Both the position numbers and the translations under genes were made by a program. Of a DNA stretch of 64,000 bases, positions 1 through 8,746 are shown piece after piece. The DNA is from an uncultured Kushneria sp. GTDB lineage: Bacteria; Pseudomonadota; Gammaproteobacteria; Pseudomonadales; Halomonadaceae. Position 1 is the stretch's first letter. Each line of letters begins with the position of its first letter. The notes under the pieces were generated by a model. That model was given only the letters and a program-made list of their open reading frames with translations. It was not told where the DNA came from and did not search any database. The stretch lies in assembly GCF_947497025.1 (NCBI RefSeq), contig NZ_CANMFC010000001.1, positions 652,484 to 716,483 on the forward strand. The letters run 5' to 3'.

Positions 1-1
1 C

Positions 2-841
2 GGTAACAACCAGACCAACGGCCTGATGCTTCGCCATCAGCTTGAGCCGGGCACCTATCATGTCGTGATTACCGGCCAGAGCCGCAGCCCCGCACGTGAT
101 CAGACCCAGTCCGTGACCGTTTCCGTGCAGCAGGCTGATGCCAGCGTGCGCGGCGAGGGACTGGCCGATGCCAGCCGCATCGAGCGGCTGGGAAGCGCCA
201 GTGCGGTTGCGGCCGGTAACAACGCCAGTGCTCCGGCACGACTCGGCCGCGAGGGGGCCATTCAGGGCGATGCGACGCTGGCCGGCGTTGGCGCCTCCCA
301 GCGCAGTGCCAGCAAGACGGCAGCACCCGATGCCTCGACGCCTGCGCCCGGTCCTTCCGGCAGGGCGCTGGAGCGTGCCGCCGAGTCGGGTACTGTTGAA
401 AATGGTGAGGGGCTGGCGGCGAATCAGGGCAGCGTCAATACCGATCAGGAACGCGGGCAGGTGTCCACGACCAGCGGAAATGACGCGTCACCGGCTCAGG
501 TGGAGGGCAATGCCTCGCCCATTCGCGAGCGGATCCTGCGTGATGTGCCCATACGTACCGATGGGGAAGTGCTCAAGTTTGAGGTGGTCTCTGCCGGCAC
601 CGTGACCGTTGACAGCTTCACGATGGATTCCAGCGGTAACTACCGCATCTCCGGTGAGCTTGTTGACAGCAATGGCAACGTGGTGGCCAGCGACAGCGGC
701 AGCGGTTTCCAGGGCGATTTCCACCTGCGTGAATCCCTTGAGCCCGGCATTTACAGCGTCCGTGTGCGTGGGCAGAAGTTCGGCGGCGTGCGGGGTGGGG
801 CCAACAACTTTACGCTGCGTATCGAGCAGCCCGGCGACTGA
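2..841 (+). CDS. Partial repeat-containing beta-sandwich protein, C-terminal part
   Basis: The reading frame is open back to the window edge, so the start lies outside; I make no claim about an internal start. The visible 279 residues hold two similar units: near residue 10 a segment LxLRxxLEPGTYxVxITGQ and near the end FHLRESLEPGIYSVRVRGQ. Between them lies about 140 residues of low-complexity Ala/Gly/Ser/Gln sequence that looks like a flexible linker. The C-terminal 95 residues alternate polar and hydrophobic residues as in bacterial pre-peptidase (PPC-like) or carbohydrate-binding beta-sandwiches, which suggests an exported or surface protein; a signal peptide cannot be checked. Function is unknown. 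It runs in the same direction as pyrD, with a GC-rich palindrome between them. Confidence 0.6.
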   Translation, partial: GNNQTNGLMLRHQLEPGTYHVVITGQSRSPARDQTQSVTVSVQQADASVRGEGLADASRIERLGSASAVAAGNNASAPARLGREGAIQGDATLAGVGASQRSASKTAAPDASTPAPGPSGRALERAAESGTVENGEGLAANQGSVNTDQERGQVSTTSGNDASPAQVEGNASPIRERILRDVPIRTDGEVLKFEVVSAGTVTVDSFTMDSSGNYRISGELVDSNGNVVASDSGSGFQGDFHLRESLEPGIYSVRVRGQKFGGVRGGANNFTLRIEQPGD

Positions 842-853
842 TCCTTTCTGCCC

Positions 854-875
854 GGCCCGGGGCATGCCCCGGGCC
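854..875 (+). terminator. Perfect 22-nt GC palindrome after the first gene
   Basis: GGCCCGGGGCA/TGCCCCGGGCC is a perfect inverted repeat 12 bases after the stop. It lacks a U-tract directly behind it (the next T-rich piece is 10 bases on), so it is a weak terminator candidate or a 3'-end stabilising hairpin. Confidence 0.4.
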
Positions 876-905
876 TGATTCACCTGTTTTCAAGGACATG
901 TTTTC

Positions 906-1946
906 ATGTACAAGGCCGCTCGTGCGCTGCTGTTTCGTCTCGACCCTGAAACGGCCCATGGCCTGACGCTGTCATCGCTGGATCTGGCGCATCGTCTTCA
1001 CCTGCAGCGGGCGCTGGCGTCCACTCCGGTCGAGGATCCGGTCACGCTGATGGGGCTTCGCTTTGCCAATCGGGTCGGGCTTGCGGCGGGGCTGGACAAG
1101 AACGCCGAGCATCTTGATGCACTGGGCGCGCTGGGCTTTGGTTTCGTGGAAGTGGGAACAGTGACGCCCAGGGCGCAGTCCGGTAACCCCAGACCGCGCC
1201 TTTTTCGTCTTCCCGAAAGCGGGGCGATCATCAACCGCATGGGGTTCAACAATCAGGGGGTGGATCAGCTGATTGCCAACGTGGCTCGCAGCCGTTATGA
1301 CGGTGTGATCGGGATCAATATTGGCAAGAATCTGACCACGCCGGTCGAGCAGGCCGTGGATGATTACATGACCTGTCTGCGCGCAGTGCATAATCATGCT
1401 CATTATGTGACCGTCAATATCTCCTCGCCCAATACGCCCGGGCTTCGCAGTCTGCAGTTTGGTGAGCAGCTCAACGCACTTTTATCGGCACTGCAGCAGG
1501 AAAACCGGGCGCTCAATCAGCGCCATGGTCGCCGGGTCCCGCTGGCCGTCAAGATTGCGCCTGACATGAGCGAAGCAGAAACCGATCTGGTGGCCGAGTG
1601 TCTGAAAGCCTGCGAGATTGAGGCGGTAATCGGCACCAACACGACCATCAGCCGTGACGGCATCGCGGGCAGTCCTCATGCCGAGGAGGCCGGCGGACTC
1701 TCGGGGCGGCCGGTGAGAAAGGCGTCAACGACAGTGGTCAGACGCTTGCGCGAGAAGCTGCCTGACATCACCATCATTGGCGTTGGCGGTATCGACAGCG
1801 GCGAGGCGGCACTGGAAAAACAGCAGGCCGGTGCTGATCTGGTTCAGCTTTACAGCGGTTTGATTTATGAAGGGCCGGCGCTGGTCGAACAGTGCGCCCG
1901 GGCGTTGAGAGACCATGCTTCAAAAGAAAGAGAGGCAGCCCTGTAG
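906..1946 (+). CDS. pyrD: Dihydroorotate dehydrogenase (quinone), class 2
   Basis: Oxidises dihydroorotate to orotate in de novo pyrimidine synthesis, passing electrons to membrane quinones. The 346-residue length and N-terminal helix ([15 protein letters not shown]) are those of class 2 enzymes, which dock to the inner membrane. Visible motifs: AGLDKNAE and [11 protein letters not shown] (FMN/substrate loop), [12 protein letters not shown] with the catalytic serine region, [15 protein letters not shown] and [19 protein letters not shown] with LVQLYSG (phosphate/FMN site). An AAGGA site lies 9 bases before the ATG. The neighbours rmf and rlmKL follow in the order known from pseudomonads, which supports vertical inheritance. 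Nothing unusual is seen. Confidence 0.97.
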   Translation: MYKAARALLFRLDPETAHGLTLSSLDLAHRLHLQRALASTPVEDPVTLMGLRFANRVGLAAGLDKNAEHLDALGALGFGFVEVGTVTPRAQSGNPRPRLFRLPESGAIINRMGFNNQGVDQLIANVARSRYDGVIGINIGKNLTTPVEQAVDDYMTCLRAVHNHAHYVTVNISSPNTPGLRSLQFGEQLNALLSALQQENRALNQRHGRRVPLAVKIAPDMSEAETDLVAECLKACEIEAVIGTNTTISRDGIAGSPHAEEAGGLSGRPVRKASTTVVRRLREKLPDITIIGVGGIDSGEAALEKQQAGADLVQLYSGLIYEGPALVEQCARALRDHASKEREAAL

Positions 1947-1950
1947 AAGA

Positions 1951-1975
1951 CCGGGCACGTACGTCACGTACCCGG
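1951..1975. terminator. Imperfect hairpin between pyrD and rmf
   Basis: CCGGG-C-ACGT / ACGT-A-CCCGG, with one mismatch and a 5-base loop, sits 5 bases after the pyrD stop between two convergent genes. No U-tract follows on either strand, so termination is only a guess. Confidence 0.3.
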
Positions 1976-2015
1976 ATATCATGTCATGCGATGGGTTCAA
2001 TGGTTCCGAAGCGGC

Positions 2016-2225
2016 TCAGGTGGTCGCCATCGGATTGACGTGCAGACCCGAGACCCCTGTCATACCGGACCATTGTGCTTCACGGCCTTCACGCCAGCCA
2101 CTCATCCAGGACTCGCGCATTTCGATGCCCTGACTGGGACAGTCATCTCTGGAGCGTCCGGTGACACCGGCCTTATAACCACTGACATAGGCTTTCTGGA
2201 AGGGATCACGTTTCTGTCTTTTCAT
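2016..2225 (-). CDS. rmf: Ribosome modulation factor
   Basis: Small basic protein that drives 70S ribosomes into inactive 100S dimers in stationary phase. The 69 residues begin MKRQKRDPFQKAYVSGYKAG, matching the family start MKRQKRD, and carry the hallmark GRSxxxCP and SxWxxGWREGR segments. I chose the ATG at 2225 because it matches the family start and follows a GAGG site; the frame stays open to 2282 but that extension has no family counterpart. The C-terminal tail (about 15 residues after GWREGREA) is longer than in E. coli. Convergent to pyrD, divergent from rlmKL. Confidence 0.93.
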   Translation of the reverse strand: MKRQKRDPFQKAYVSGYKAGVTGRSRDDCPSQGIEMRESWMSGWREGREAQWSGMTGVSGLHVNPMATT

Positions 2226-2300
2226 TGGATAACCTCGCTTCACACAAAAAAGTGTTTCGGCCCGTGATAGTGGCAATGTCACTACCTCAGGGGTCGTAGG

Positions 2301-2331
2301 TTGACAGCGATCGTGCGATCTTTCGTAGCTA
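2301..2331 (+). promoter_or_regulatory. Possible promoter upstream of rlmKL
   Basis: A perfect TTGACA lies at 2301-2306 in the 199-bp gap between rmf and rlmKL, but the -10 candidate 18-19 bases later (TAGCTA) is poor. An AGGGGT...ACCCCT inverted repeat flanks it at 2289-2336. Tentative. Confidence 0.25.
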
Positions 2332-2424
2332 CCCCTATACCTTTACAGCAGCATCAAGACGCTGTCGAAAATCATTTTCATCTAAGCAAATCGCTCATTA
2401 ATCTTTTCAGGAATATGACACCGC

Positions 2425-4638
2425 ATGATGCCCTCCAGCACTGAACACCTACCGGATACGGCTCATGAGGAGCTCTCCTTTCTCGCCACCTGTCCGCGCA
2501 GCATGGAAACCCTGCTGGCCGAGGAACTGACCGGCCTTGGCGCCAGTGTGGCACGCACCAGTGTGTCCAGCGTGCATGGCAGCGCCTCTCGTGAGGTGCT
2601 CTATCGTCTGTGTCTCTGGTCGCGTCTGGCCAATCGCATCATTCTGGTCGCCGGTCGTTTCGAGGACGTGGAAGATGGCCCGGCCCTGGTGGCCGCTTCC
2701 CATGGCATCGAATGGGAGACCCTGATCACTCCCGGTGCCAGCCTGCGGGTCGATTTCCACGGCGAAAGCGCTCAGATTCGTCATACCCGCTTTGGCGCAC
2801 AATGCGTCAAGGATGGCGTGGTGGACCGTTTTCAGGATCACGGGCTGGCACGGCCGGTGATCGATCCGAAAGCGGCAGATCTGCGTCTTTATTCGCATCT
2901 GCATCGTGGCCGACTGGTGCTGGGGATCGATCTTTCCGGCGACAGCCTGCATCTGCGGGGCTATCGCCTGGAGGGCGCCAATGCACCGCTCAAGGAGAAT
3001 CTGGCGGCGGCGCTGCTGGTTCGTGCCGACTGGCCCGCGCGCGCCGAACGAGGCGAAAGTCTGTATGACCCGATGTGCGGCTCGGGCACGCTGCTGATCG
3101 AGGCGGCACTGATGGCCTGTGATGTGGCCCCCAACCTGCAGCGCCGGCGCTTTGGTTTTCACGGCTGGGCCGGGCATGACGAGACGCAGTGGCAGGAAGT
3201 TCACGGGGAAGCGGCGCATCGTGCGCGCGTTGGCCAGCGCGAGTGCCCAGTCACCTTTTGTGGTCGCGATCACAACATGCGAGCCGTGGAAGCGTCGCGC
3301 GCCAATGCCGAACGGGCCGGCGTTGCGTCATTAACTCGCATCGAGCATGGTGATGCGCTCTCAGCGCCTCCGGAGATGACGCCCGGACTGGTGGTCACCA
3401 ATCCACCCTATGGCGAGCGCCTGGGCGAACTGCCGGCGCTGATCAGCCTGTATCAGGGGCTGGGGGCGCTGCTGCGCGAGCACTTCACGGGCTGGTCGGT
3501 CGCGCTTTTGACCGGGGATCCAAGGCTCGGCCACCGGCTGGGCATGAAGGCCCATCGTCAGTACGCCTTCAAAAATGGCAGTCTGGATACCAAACTCCTG
3601 CTGCTTGATGTGCATGAGCGGGCGAAACCGGAAGCGGATGAGCCGACGCAGGACACCCCAAAGACGGCGGACACTGCCAGCGCCGTGACCCATTCGGCCG
3701 GGGCACAGATGTTTGCCAACCGTCTCCGGAAAAACCAGAAGCGTCTGTCGAAATGGCTCAAGCGCTCGGGCGTGGAATGCTACCGGCTCTATGACGCGGA
3801 CATGCCCGAATACGCGCTGGCCATCGATATTTATGGGGCCTGGATCCATGTGCAGGAATATGCGGCCCCGCGCTCGATCGATGCCGGCCAGGCCGAGCGA
3901 CGTCTATTGGAAGCGGTGGGGGTGCTGCCGGAAGTGCTGGGTGTGGCGGCGGATTACATCTTCCTGAAGCGCCGCGAGCGTCAGTCGGGGCGCGCCCAGT
4001 ACGAACGTCGCGACAGCACCGGTCAGCGCTTTCAGGTCAGTGAGGGTAACGCCAAACTCTGGGTCAATCTGCGCGACTATCTCGATACCGGGCTTTTTCT
4101 GGACCACCGGCCCGTGCGCCGCTGGTTGTTTGAAAACGCCGCCGGCAAGCGCGTGCTCAACCTGTTTTGTTATACCGCCACGGCCAGCGTGCAGGCGGTG
4201 CTGGGTGGGGCAAGCGAGAGTCTGAGCATCGACATGTCCAATACCTATCTTGGCTGGGCCGAGGACAACTTCCGCCTCAATCGGCTCGACATGTCACGCC
4301 ATCGACTGGTGCGCGAAGACTGCATGGCCTGGCTTGAAAGATCAGGGCCGCAGTTTGATCTTATCTTCATGGATCCGCCGACGTTCTCCAACTCCAAGAA
4401 GATGGACAACGTGCTGGATATTCAGCGGGATCATGCCCACATGATCGAACGCGCCATGGCGCATCTGGCACCCACGGGTACGCTATTGTTTTCCAACAAT
4501 CTGCGTCGTTTCAAAATGGATGAGAGTGTTGAGTCACGCTTTGAAGTGAAGGCGCTGTCAAAACAGATGCTGGATCCGGATTTCGAGCGGCGCCCGGACA
4601 TTCATCACGTCTACGAGATTCGTCACCGCATGGCCTAG
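2425..4638 (+). CDS. rlmKL: Bifunctional 23S rRNA methyltransferase RlmK/RlmL (m7G2069, m2G2445)
   Basis: A fused two-enzyme protein of 737 residues that methylates two guanines of 23S rRNA using S-adenosylmethionine. Order of parts: N-terminal THUMP RNA-binding domain (about residues 15-170), RlmL Rossmann methylase with DPMCGSGTLLIEAA near 215 and catalytic NPPYGERL near 325, then the RlmK half starting near ANRLRKNQKRLSKW, with a PUA-like region (CYRLYDADMPEYALAID), NLFCYTATASVQA as the SAM motif, and DPPTFSNSKKMD as the second catalytic motif. Length and order match the E. coli fusion. The first ATG at 2425 gives MMPSS; the second codon is an equally possible start. Its 3' end overlaps by four bases the 3' end of the convergent small gene. 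Confidence 0.96.
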   Translation: MMPSSTEHLPDTAHEELSFLATCPRSMETLLAEELTGLGASVARTSVSSVHGSASREVLYRLCLWSRLANRIILVAGRFEDVEDGPALVAASHGIEWETLITPGASLRVDFHGESAQIRHTRFGAQCVKDGVVDRFQDHGLARPVIDPKAADLRLYSHLHRGRLVLGIDLSGDSLHLRGYRLEGANAPLKENLAAALLVRADWPARAERGESLYDPMCGSGTLLIEAALMACDVAPNLQRRRFGFHGWAGHDETQWQEVHGEAAHRARVGQRECPVTFCGRDHNMRAVEASRANAERAGVASLTRIEHGDALSAPPEMTPGLVVTNPPYGERLGELPALISLYQGLGALLREHFTGWSVALLTGDPRLGHRLGMKAHRQYAFKNGSLDTKLLLLDVHERAKPEADEPTQDTPKTADTASAVTHSAGAQMFANRLRKNQKRLSKWLKRSGVECYRLYDADMPEYALAIDIYGAWIHVQEYAAPRSIDAGQAERRLLEAVGVLPEVLGVAADYIFLKRRERQSGRAQYERRDSTGQRFQVSEGNAKLWVNLRDYLDTGLFLDHRPVRRWLFENAAGKRVLNLFCYTATASVQAVLGGASESLSIDMSNTYLGWAEDNFRLNRLDMSRHRLVREDCMAWLERSGPQFDLIFMDPPTFSNSKKMDNVLDIQRDHAHMIERAMAHLAPTGTLLFSNNLRRFKMDESVESRFEVKALSKQMLDPDFERRPDIHHVYEIRHRMA

Positions 4639-4916
4639 TAGCTATCCAGCAGTGAGAGCTGGCGTACGGCATCCCGGGCCTCCGGGGTGTCGTCGCTGGT
4701 TTCGAGTACCCTGGTAAATCCGCGCAGCCCCTGAATATGATCCACGTCACTGACCCAGGTCATTGCCTGGGTATAGTCTTCGGCCAGCGCGTGCTGAATG
4801 CCCCCATAGGCGGTACCGATCTGCCCCCAGGCGCGGACAAAGATCCAGTCACCGAACATGTCCTGATGGACGTGCACGAGTACATAGTCATGTTCGCTCT
4901 CCCAGCGGATGATCAA
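4635..4916 (-). CDS. Small WGR-like domain protein
   Basis: A 93-residue protein beginning (M)IIRWESEHDYVLVHVHQD and containing DWIFVRAWGQIGTAYGG, which resembles the WGR domain (named for Trp-Gly-Arg) of some bacterial DNA-associated proteins and PARPs; here the third residue is Gln. I chose the TTG at 4916 because CAGGAG lies 7 bases upstream and translation then begins right at the domain; the frame extends to 5024 but that part has no RBS and looks unstructured. No catalytic domain is attached. Function unknown; nucleic-acid binding is inferred from the domain only. Stop codons of this gene and rlmKL overlap tail to tail. Confidence 0.7.
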   Translation of the reverse strand: MIIRWESEHDYVLVHVHQDMFGDWIFVRAWGQIGTAYGGIQHALAEDYTQAMTWVSDVDHIQGLRGFTRVLETSDDTPEARDAVRQLSLLDSY

Positions 4917-5087
4917 GGCAGCGCTCCTGTGTAGTATTGAAAAGGAAAATGAGGGCAGTGCTGACAGTAATGCCGACAGGGTGCCGATTGTAACGGGCGC
5001 GGGCGTTTCGACAAAGCAGAGCACACCGGCGGTCGTCTACAGCTCGGTGTGTTATTCATTCACGGCAGTGCAGGTATCGATTGAATC

Positions 5088-6239
5088 ATGCGTATTGTGG
5101 CAGATGAGAACATTCCGCTGGCCGAGGCCTTTTTCGCCGATCACGGCGAACTGGTGCGGCTGCCCGGGCGAGAAATGAGTCGCGAGCAGGTGCGTGATGC
5201 CGACATTCTGCTGGTGCGTTCGGTAACACGCGTCAATGCCGAGCTGCTGGAAGGATCACGCGTGAAATTTGTGGGCACGGCGACCATCGGGCGTGACCAT
5301 GTGGATCAGGACTGGCTGGCGGCACAGGGCATTGGCTTTGCCAGTGCGCCGGGATGTAACGCCGATTCGGTCGGTGACTACGTGATCTCGACGCTGCTGC
5401 TGTTCGGTGAGCAGGACGGCGTGGCGCTGACGGATCGGGTGGTCGGCGTTGTGGGTGCCGGCAACGTTGGTGGAAGACTGGTCGAGCGGCTTCGTGCGCT
5501 GGGCATCCGCTGTCTGATCTGTGATCCGCCGCGCGCCGAGCAGGAGGGCAGTGAGGGCTTCACAAGTCTTGATGCCCTGATCGAACAGGCCGATGTCATC
5601 TCCGTACATACGCCGCTGGTTCGAGGCGGAGACCACCCTACGTACCATCTTTTGTCCGGGTCACATATCGAGGCGCTGCGTACCGATCAGATCCTGATCA
5701 GTGCCGGGCGTGGTGACTGTGTGGATGGCCGGGCGCTGAGCGCACGTCTTGAGCGCGACCCTGATCTGCGCGTGGCGATCGATGTGTGGGAAAGCGAGCC
5801 TGATATCGATGAGGGGCTGTATCGCAGGGCCGCCATTGCCACACCTCACATTGCCGGCTACAGCTTGGATGGCAAGCTGCGGGGCACCGAGATGCTCTAT
5901 CAGGCCATGAGTCGTCATTTCGGTCTGCCGGTACGCAAGCGGCTGGGGCAGCTCAAGCCCGAGAACTGGCTGCGCCGTATCGCCATCTCTCGTCGCGCGC
6001 CGCCGCAGGAAGCGCTGCTGCTGTGTACGCGCACCTGCTACGACGTGCGCCGCGATACGCTGCTGTTCGAGCGCTATCGACGTCAGTACGGCATGGCGAA
6101 AGGGTTTGACCTGATGCGCCGCGAGTATCCCACACGCCGTGAGTTCTCGACGCTGCGGGTGGAGCTCAAGCACAGTGCCGGGGCAGTGCGTGAGGTGCTG
6201 GAAAGCGCAGGCTTTGCCATACGCGCGCCGCGAAAATAG
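5088..6239 (+). CDS. pdxB: 4-phosphoerythronate dehydrogenase (vitamin B6 synthesis)
   Basis: Oxidises 4-phospho-D-erythronate to 2-oxo-3-hydroxy-4-phosphobutanoate, the second step of the DXP-dependent pyridoxal phosphate pathway. The 383 residues start MRIVADENIPLAEAFF (family DEN motif) and show APGCNADSVGDYV, the NAD-binding VVGVVGAGNVGGRL near residue 120, CDPPRAEQE, and the catalytic Arg (SAGRGDCVDG), Glu (DVWESEPD) and His (ATPHIAGYSLDGK) of the D-2-hydroxyacid dehydrogenase family, followed by the C-terminal PdxB dimerisation domain. The RBS is weak. It ends at a bidirectional terminator shared with htpX. Confidence 0.96.
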   Translation: MRIVADENIPLAEAFFADHGELVRLPGREMSREQVRDADILLVRSVTRVNAELLEGSRVKFVGTATIGRDHVDQDWLAAQGIGFASAPGCNADSVGDYVISTLLLFGEQDGVALTDRVVGVVGAGNVGGRLVERLRALGIRCLICDPPRAEQEGSEGFTSLDALIEQADVISVHTPLVRGGDHPTYHLLSGSHIEALRTDQILISAGRGDCVDGRALSARLERDPDLRVAIDVWESEPDIDEGLYRRAAIATPHIAGYSLDGKLRGTEMLYQAMSRHFGLPVRKRLGQLKPENWLRRIAISRRAPPQEALLLCTRTCYDVRRDTLLFERYRRQYGMAKGFDLMRREYPTRREFSTLRVELKHSAGAVREVLESAGFAIRAPRK

Positions 6240-6264
6240 TTCTGATCATGATCCGAGAGCATGA

Positions 6265-6294
6265 AAAGGGGCCCGCCAAATGGCGGGCCCCTTT
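6265..6294. terminator. Bidirectional terminator between pdxB and htpX
   Basis: AAAGGGGCCCGCCA / TGGCGGGCCCCTTT forms a perfect 14-bp stem with a 2-base AT loop, with A and T runs at its feet, placed between two convergent genes. Confidence 0.85.
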
Positions 6295-6326
6295 GATGTC
6301 AGTTGCAGCGGGTGACCGGCGATGTA

Positions 6327-7229
6327 TTACTGCTGATAGGCGGCCTTTTTCAGGGCGGCGATACGGTCATCCAGCGGCGGGTGGCTGGCAAAAAGCTTTT
6401 CCATGAGCTTGCGGGTCTGACCGGTGGTAATGGCAAAGGCGGTCAGGGAATCCGGCATCTGATCCGGCATGTTCTGCTGCGCCTTGAGCCGTGCCAGCGC
6501 GTTGATCATGGCGCCGCTGCCGGCCAGTCTTGCTCCGGCTTCATCAGCGCGATATTCACGGTAGCGTGAAAACCAGGCAACGATGATGGAGGCGACCAGA
6601 CCGAACACGATCTCCAGCACCATCACTACTGCAAAATAGCCCATGAAGCCCAGCCCGCCGCCATTGTCGTCACGGCGCAGGAAACCATCGAGTACCTGGG
6701 CCACCACACGGGCGAAGAACATGACGAAGGTATTCAAAACGCCCTGAATCAGGGACAGGGTCACCATGTCGCCGTTGGCCACGTGGCCGATTTCATGGCC
6801 CAGTACCGCGCGAACCTCTTCGGGGCGCATCTGATTGAGCAGGCCGGCCGAGACGCATACCAGCGCATCGTTCTTGTTCCAGCCGGTGGCAAAGGCGTTG
6901 GCCTGCTGTGCCGGAAAGATGCCCACTTCAGGCATCTTGATGCCGGCATCGCGCGCGAGCTCGGCCACGGTGTCGTAAAGCCACTGCTCGTTGGCATTGC
7001 TCGGGCGGTCGATGATCTGGGCCCGGGTGCTCATCTTCGCCATCTTCTTGGACAGCAGCAGCGACACCAGTGAGCCGACCATGCCGAAGACAAAGCAGAA
7101 GATCAGCAGTGAGGTCAGGTTGAGCCCGCTGCCGGCAAGGTAGCTCTCCACGCCCAGAAGGCGCAGCGTAATGCTGGCCACCAGCACTACTGCCAGGTTG
7201 GTGGCAAGAAAGAGGACAATCCTCATCAT
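6327..7229 (-). CDS. htpX: Membrane zinc metalloprotease HtpX
   Basis: Inner-membrane M48B protease that degrades misfolded membrane proteins alongside FtsH, usually induced by envelope stress (Cpx). The 300 residues begin [20 protein letters not shown], with two N-terminal membrane helices, then the zinc site GHEIGH (about residue 145), two more helices, and the third ligand in [13 protein letters not shown]. Length equals the family norm. The ATG at 7229 matches the E. coli start MMRIALF; the next codon is also ATG. An 11-bp hairpin stands about 60 bases upstream. Confidence 0.96.
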   Translation of the reverse strand: MMRIVLFLATNLAVVLVASITLRLLGVESYLAGSGLNLTSLLIFCFVFGMVGSLVSLLLSKKMAKMSTRAQIIDRPSNANEQWLYDTVAELARDAGIKMPEVGIFPAQQANAFATGWNKNDALVCVSAGLLNQMRPEEVRAVLGHEIGHVANGDMVTLSLIQGVLNTFVMFFARVVAQVLDGFLRRDDNGGGLGFMGYFAVVMVLEIVFGLVASIIVAWFSRYREYRADEAGARLAGSGAMINALARLKAQQNMPDQMPDSLTAFAITTGQTRKLMEKLFASHPPLDDRIAALKKAAYQQ

Positions 7230-7289
7230 GACCGGTGGTCTCCATTGGGTAATGCGTCGATCGGTAGTCCGTCGGGACCGCGAGGGTCA

Positions 7290-7323
7290 CCAGCGACAGA
7301 CTTTAGATAAGTTCTGTCGCTGG
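7290..7323. promoter_or_regulatory. 11-bp inverted repeat between alaA and htpX
   Basis: CCAGCGACAGA and TCTGTCGCTGG are perfect complements separated by 12 bases, in the 129-bp gap between two genes on the minus strand. There is no U-tract, so it is either an alaA 3'-end hairpin or an operator/leader element of htpX. Confidence 0.45.
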
Positions 7324-7358
7324 GAGTTTCAATCACACCTTAAGGATCGTTTAGGCGA

Positions 7359-8579
7359 TCATGCCTGACGGCGGCGGGCGAGGAACCGCCCAAGGCGCTC
7401 GATGGCGTCTTCAAGCTGCTCGGCCCAGGGCAGGGTCACGATGCGCAGATGGTCGGGCGTCGGCCAGTTGAAGGCGGTGCCCTGTACCAGCAGCATCTTC
7501 TCTTCAAGCAGTAGATCGAGCACCAGCTGCTGGTCGTCCCTGATGTCATACATGGCCGGGTCAAGCCGCGGGAACATGTAGAGTGCACCGCGTGGTTTCA
7601 CGCAGCTGACACCGGGGATCTCGTTGAGCTTTTCCCACGCCGCATCGCGCTGGGCCAGCAGGCGCCCGCCCGGCAGGACCAGATCATTGATCGACTGATA
7701 ACCGCCAAGCGCTGTCTGGATGGCGTGCTGTGCCGGCACGTTGGCACAAAGGCGCATGGAGGCGAGCATGTCCAGCCCCTGAATATAGTCACGGGCATGG
7801 CGCTTTTCGCCGGAGACGATCATCCAGCCGGAGCGAAAGCCGGCGCAGCGATAGCTCTTGGAAAGGCCGTTCATGGTGATGATCAAAAGATCATCGGCCA
7901 GTGACGCCGTTGGGGTATGGACCGCGCCGTCGTAGAGGATCTTGTCGTAGATCTCGTCGGAAAAGACGATCAGGCCGTGCTCGCGGGCGACCTGCAGCAC
8001 GTTTTCGATCACCTGCCTTGAATAGACCGCACCGGTCGGGTTGTTGGGATTGATCAATACGATCGCTTTCGTGCGGGCCGTCACCTTTTGCCGTATATCC
8101 TCGATATCCGGCTCCCAGTCCTGCTCCTCATCACACAGGTAATGCACGGCCTGACCGCTGGCGAGATTGACTGCCGCCGTCCAGAGCGGATAGTCCGGAG
8201 CGGGCACCAGCACTTCATCACTGTCATCGAGCAGCGCCTGCATGGCCATCACGATCAGCTCGGAGACGCCGTTGCCGACATAGATATCCTCGATGCCCAC
8301 GCCTTCCACACGGTTGCGCTGGCACTCCTGCATGATCGCCTTGCGCGCCGAGTAAAGGCCCTTGGAGTCACAATAGCCCTGCGCGGTCGGCAGATTGCGC
8401 ATGACATCCTGCAGGATCTCTTCGGGGGCTTCGAAACCAAAGGGTGCCGGGTTGCCGATATTAAGCTTCAGGATGCGATGCCCCTCATCCTCGAGCCGTT
8501 TGGCGTGCTCAAGTACCGGACCGCGAATGTCATAGGAGACGTGGTCGAGCTTGTGGGATTTTCTGATCGGCGTGGTCAT
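7359..8579 (-). CDS. alaA: Glutamate-pyruvate aminotransferase AlaA
   Basis: PLP-dependent class I aminotransferase making alanine from pyruvate and glutamate. The 406 residues follow E. coli AlaA closely: KLDHVSYDIRGPVLEHAKRL at the start, NIGNPAPFGFEAPEEIL, LPTAQGYCDSKGLYSARKAI, APDYPLWTAAVNLASG, NPNNPTGAVYS, SDEIYDKILYDG, and the PLP lysine in NGLSKSYRCAGFRSGWM. I start it at the ATG at 8579; an upstream in-frame TTG at 8588 has no ribosome site. In E. coli alaA sits elsewhere, so the position next to htpX is informative only for this lineage. Confidence 0.94.
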   Translation of the reverse strand: MTTPIRKSHKLDHVSYDIRGPVLEHAKRLEDEGHRILKLNIGNPAPFGFEAPEEILQDVMRNLPTAQGYCDSKGLYSARKAIMQECQRNRVEGVGIEDIYVGNGVSELIVMAMQALLDDSDEVLVPAPDYPLWTAAVNLASGQAVHYLCDEEQDWEPDIEDIRQKVTARTKAIVLINPNNPTGAVYSRQVIENVLQVAREHGLIVFSDEIYDKILYDGAVHTPTASLADDLLIITMNGLSKSYRCAGFRSGWMIVSGEKRHARDYIQGLDMLASMRLCANVPAQHAIQTALGGYQSINDLVLPGGRLLAQRDAAWEKLNEIPGVSCVKPRGALYMFPRLDPAMYDIRDDQQLVLDLLLEEKMLLVQGTAFNWPTPDHLRIVTLPWAEQLEDAIERLGRFLARRRQA

Positions 8580-8657
8580 GCTGCTCAATGGGTCCGCTGA
8601 AATGAAAGGGGGCAGTCAACGGCCGGGCAAGTGGTGTCCGGTGGATCTGCCATAACC

Positions 8658-8688
8658 AAAAAAATAACAGACATCGTGGGATGCCTGT
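8658..8688 (-). terminator. Intrinsic terminator after rbgA
   Basis: On the minus strand ACAGGCATC-CCAC-GATGTCTGT (one G-U pair) is followed by TATTTTTTT, a classical hairpin with U-tract about 60 bases after the rbgA stop. Confidence 0.85.
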
Positions 8689-8746
8689 CATTTCAGCATA
8701 CCGCGGCCTCTGCCCATGATGCCATCGCTGTCTTGCGGCGTTGAAA

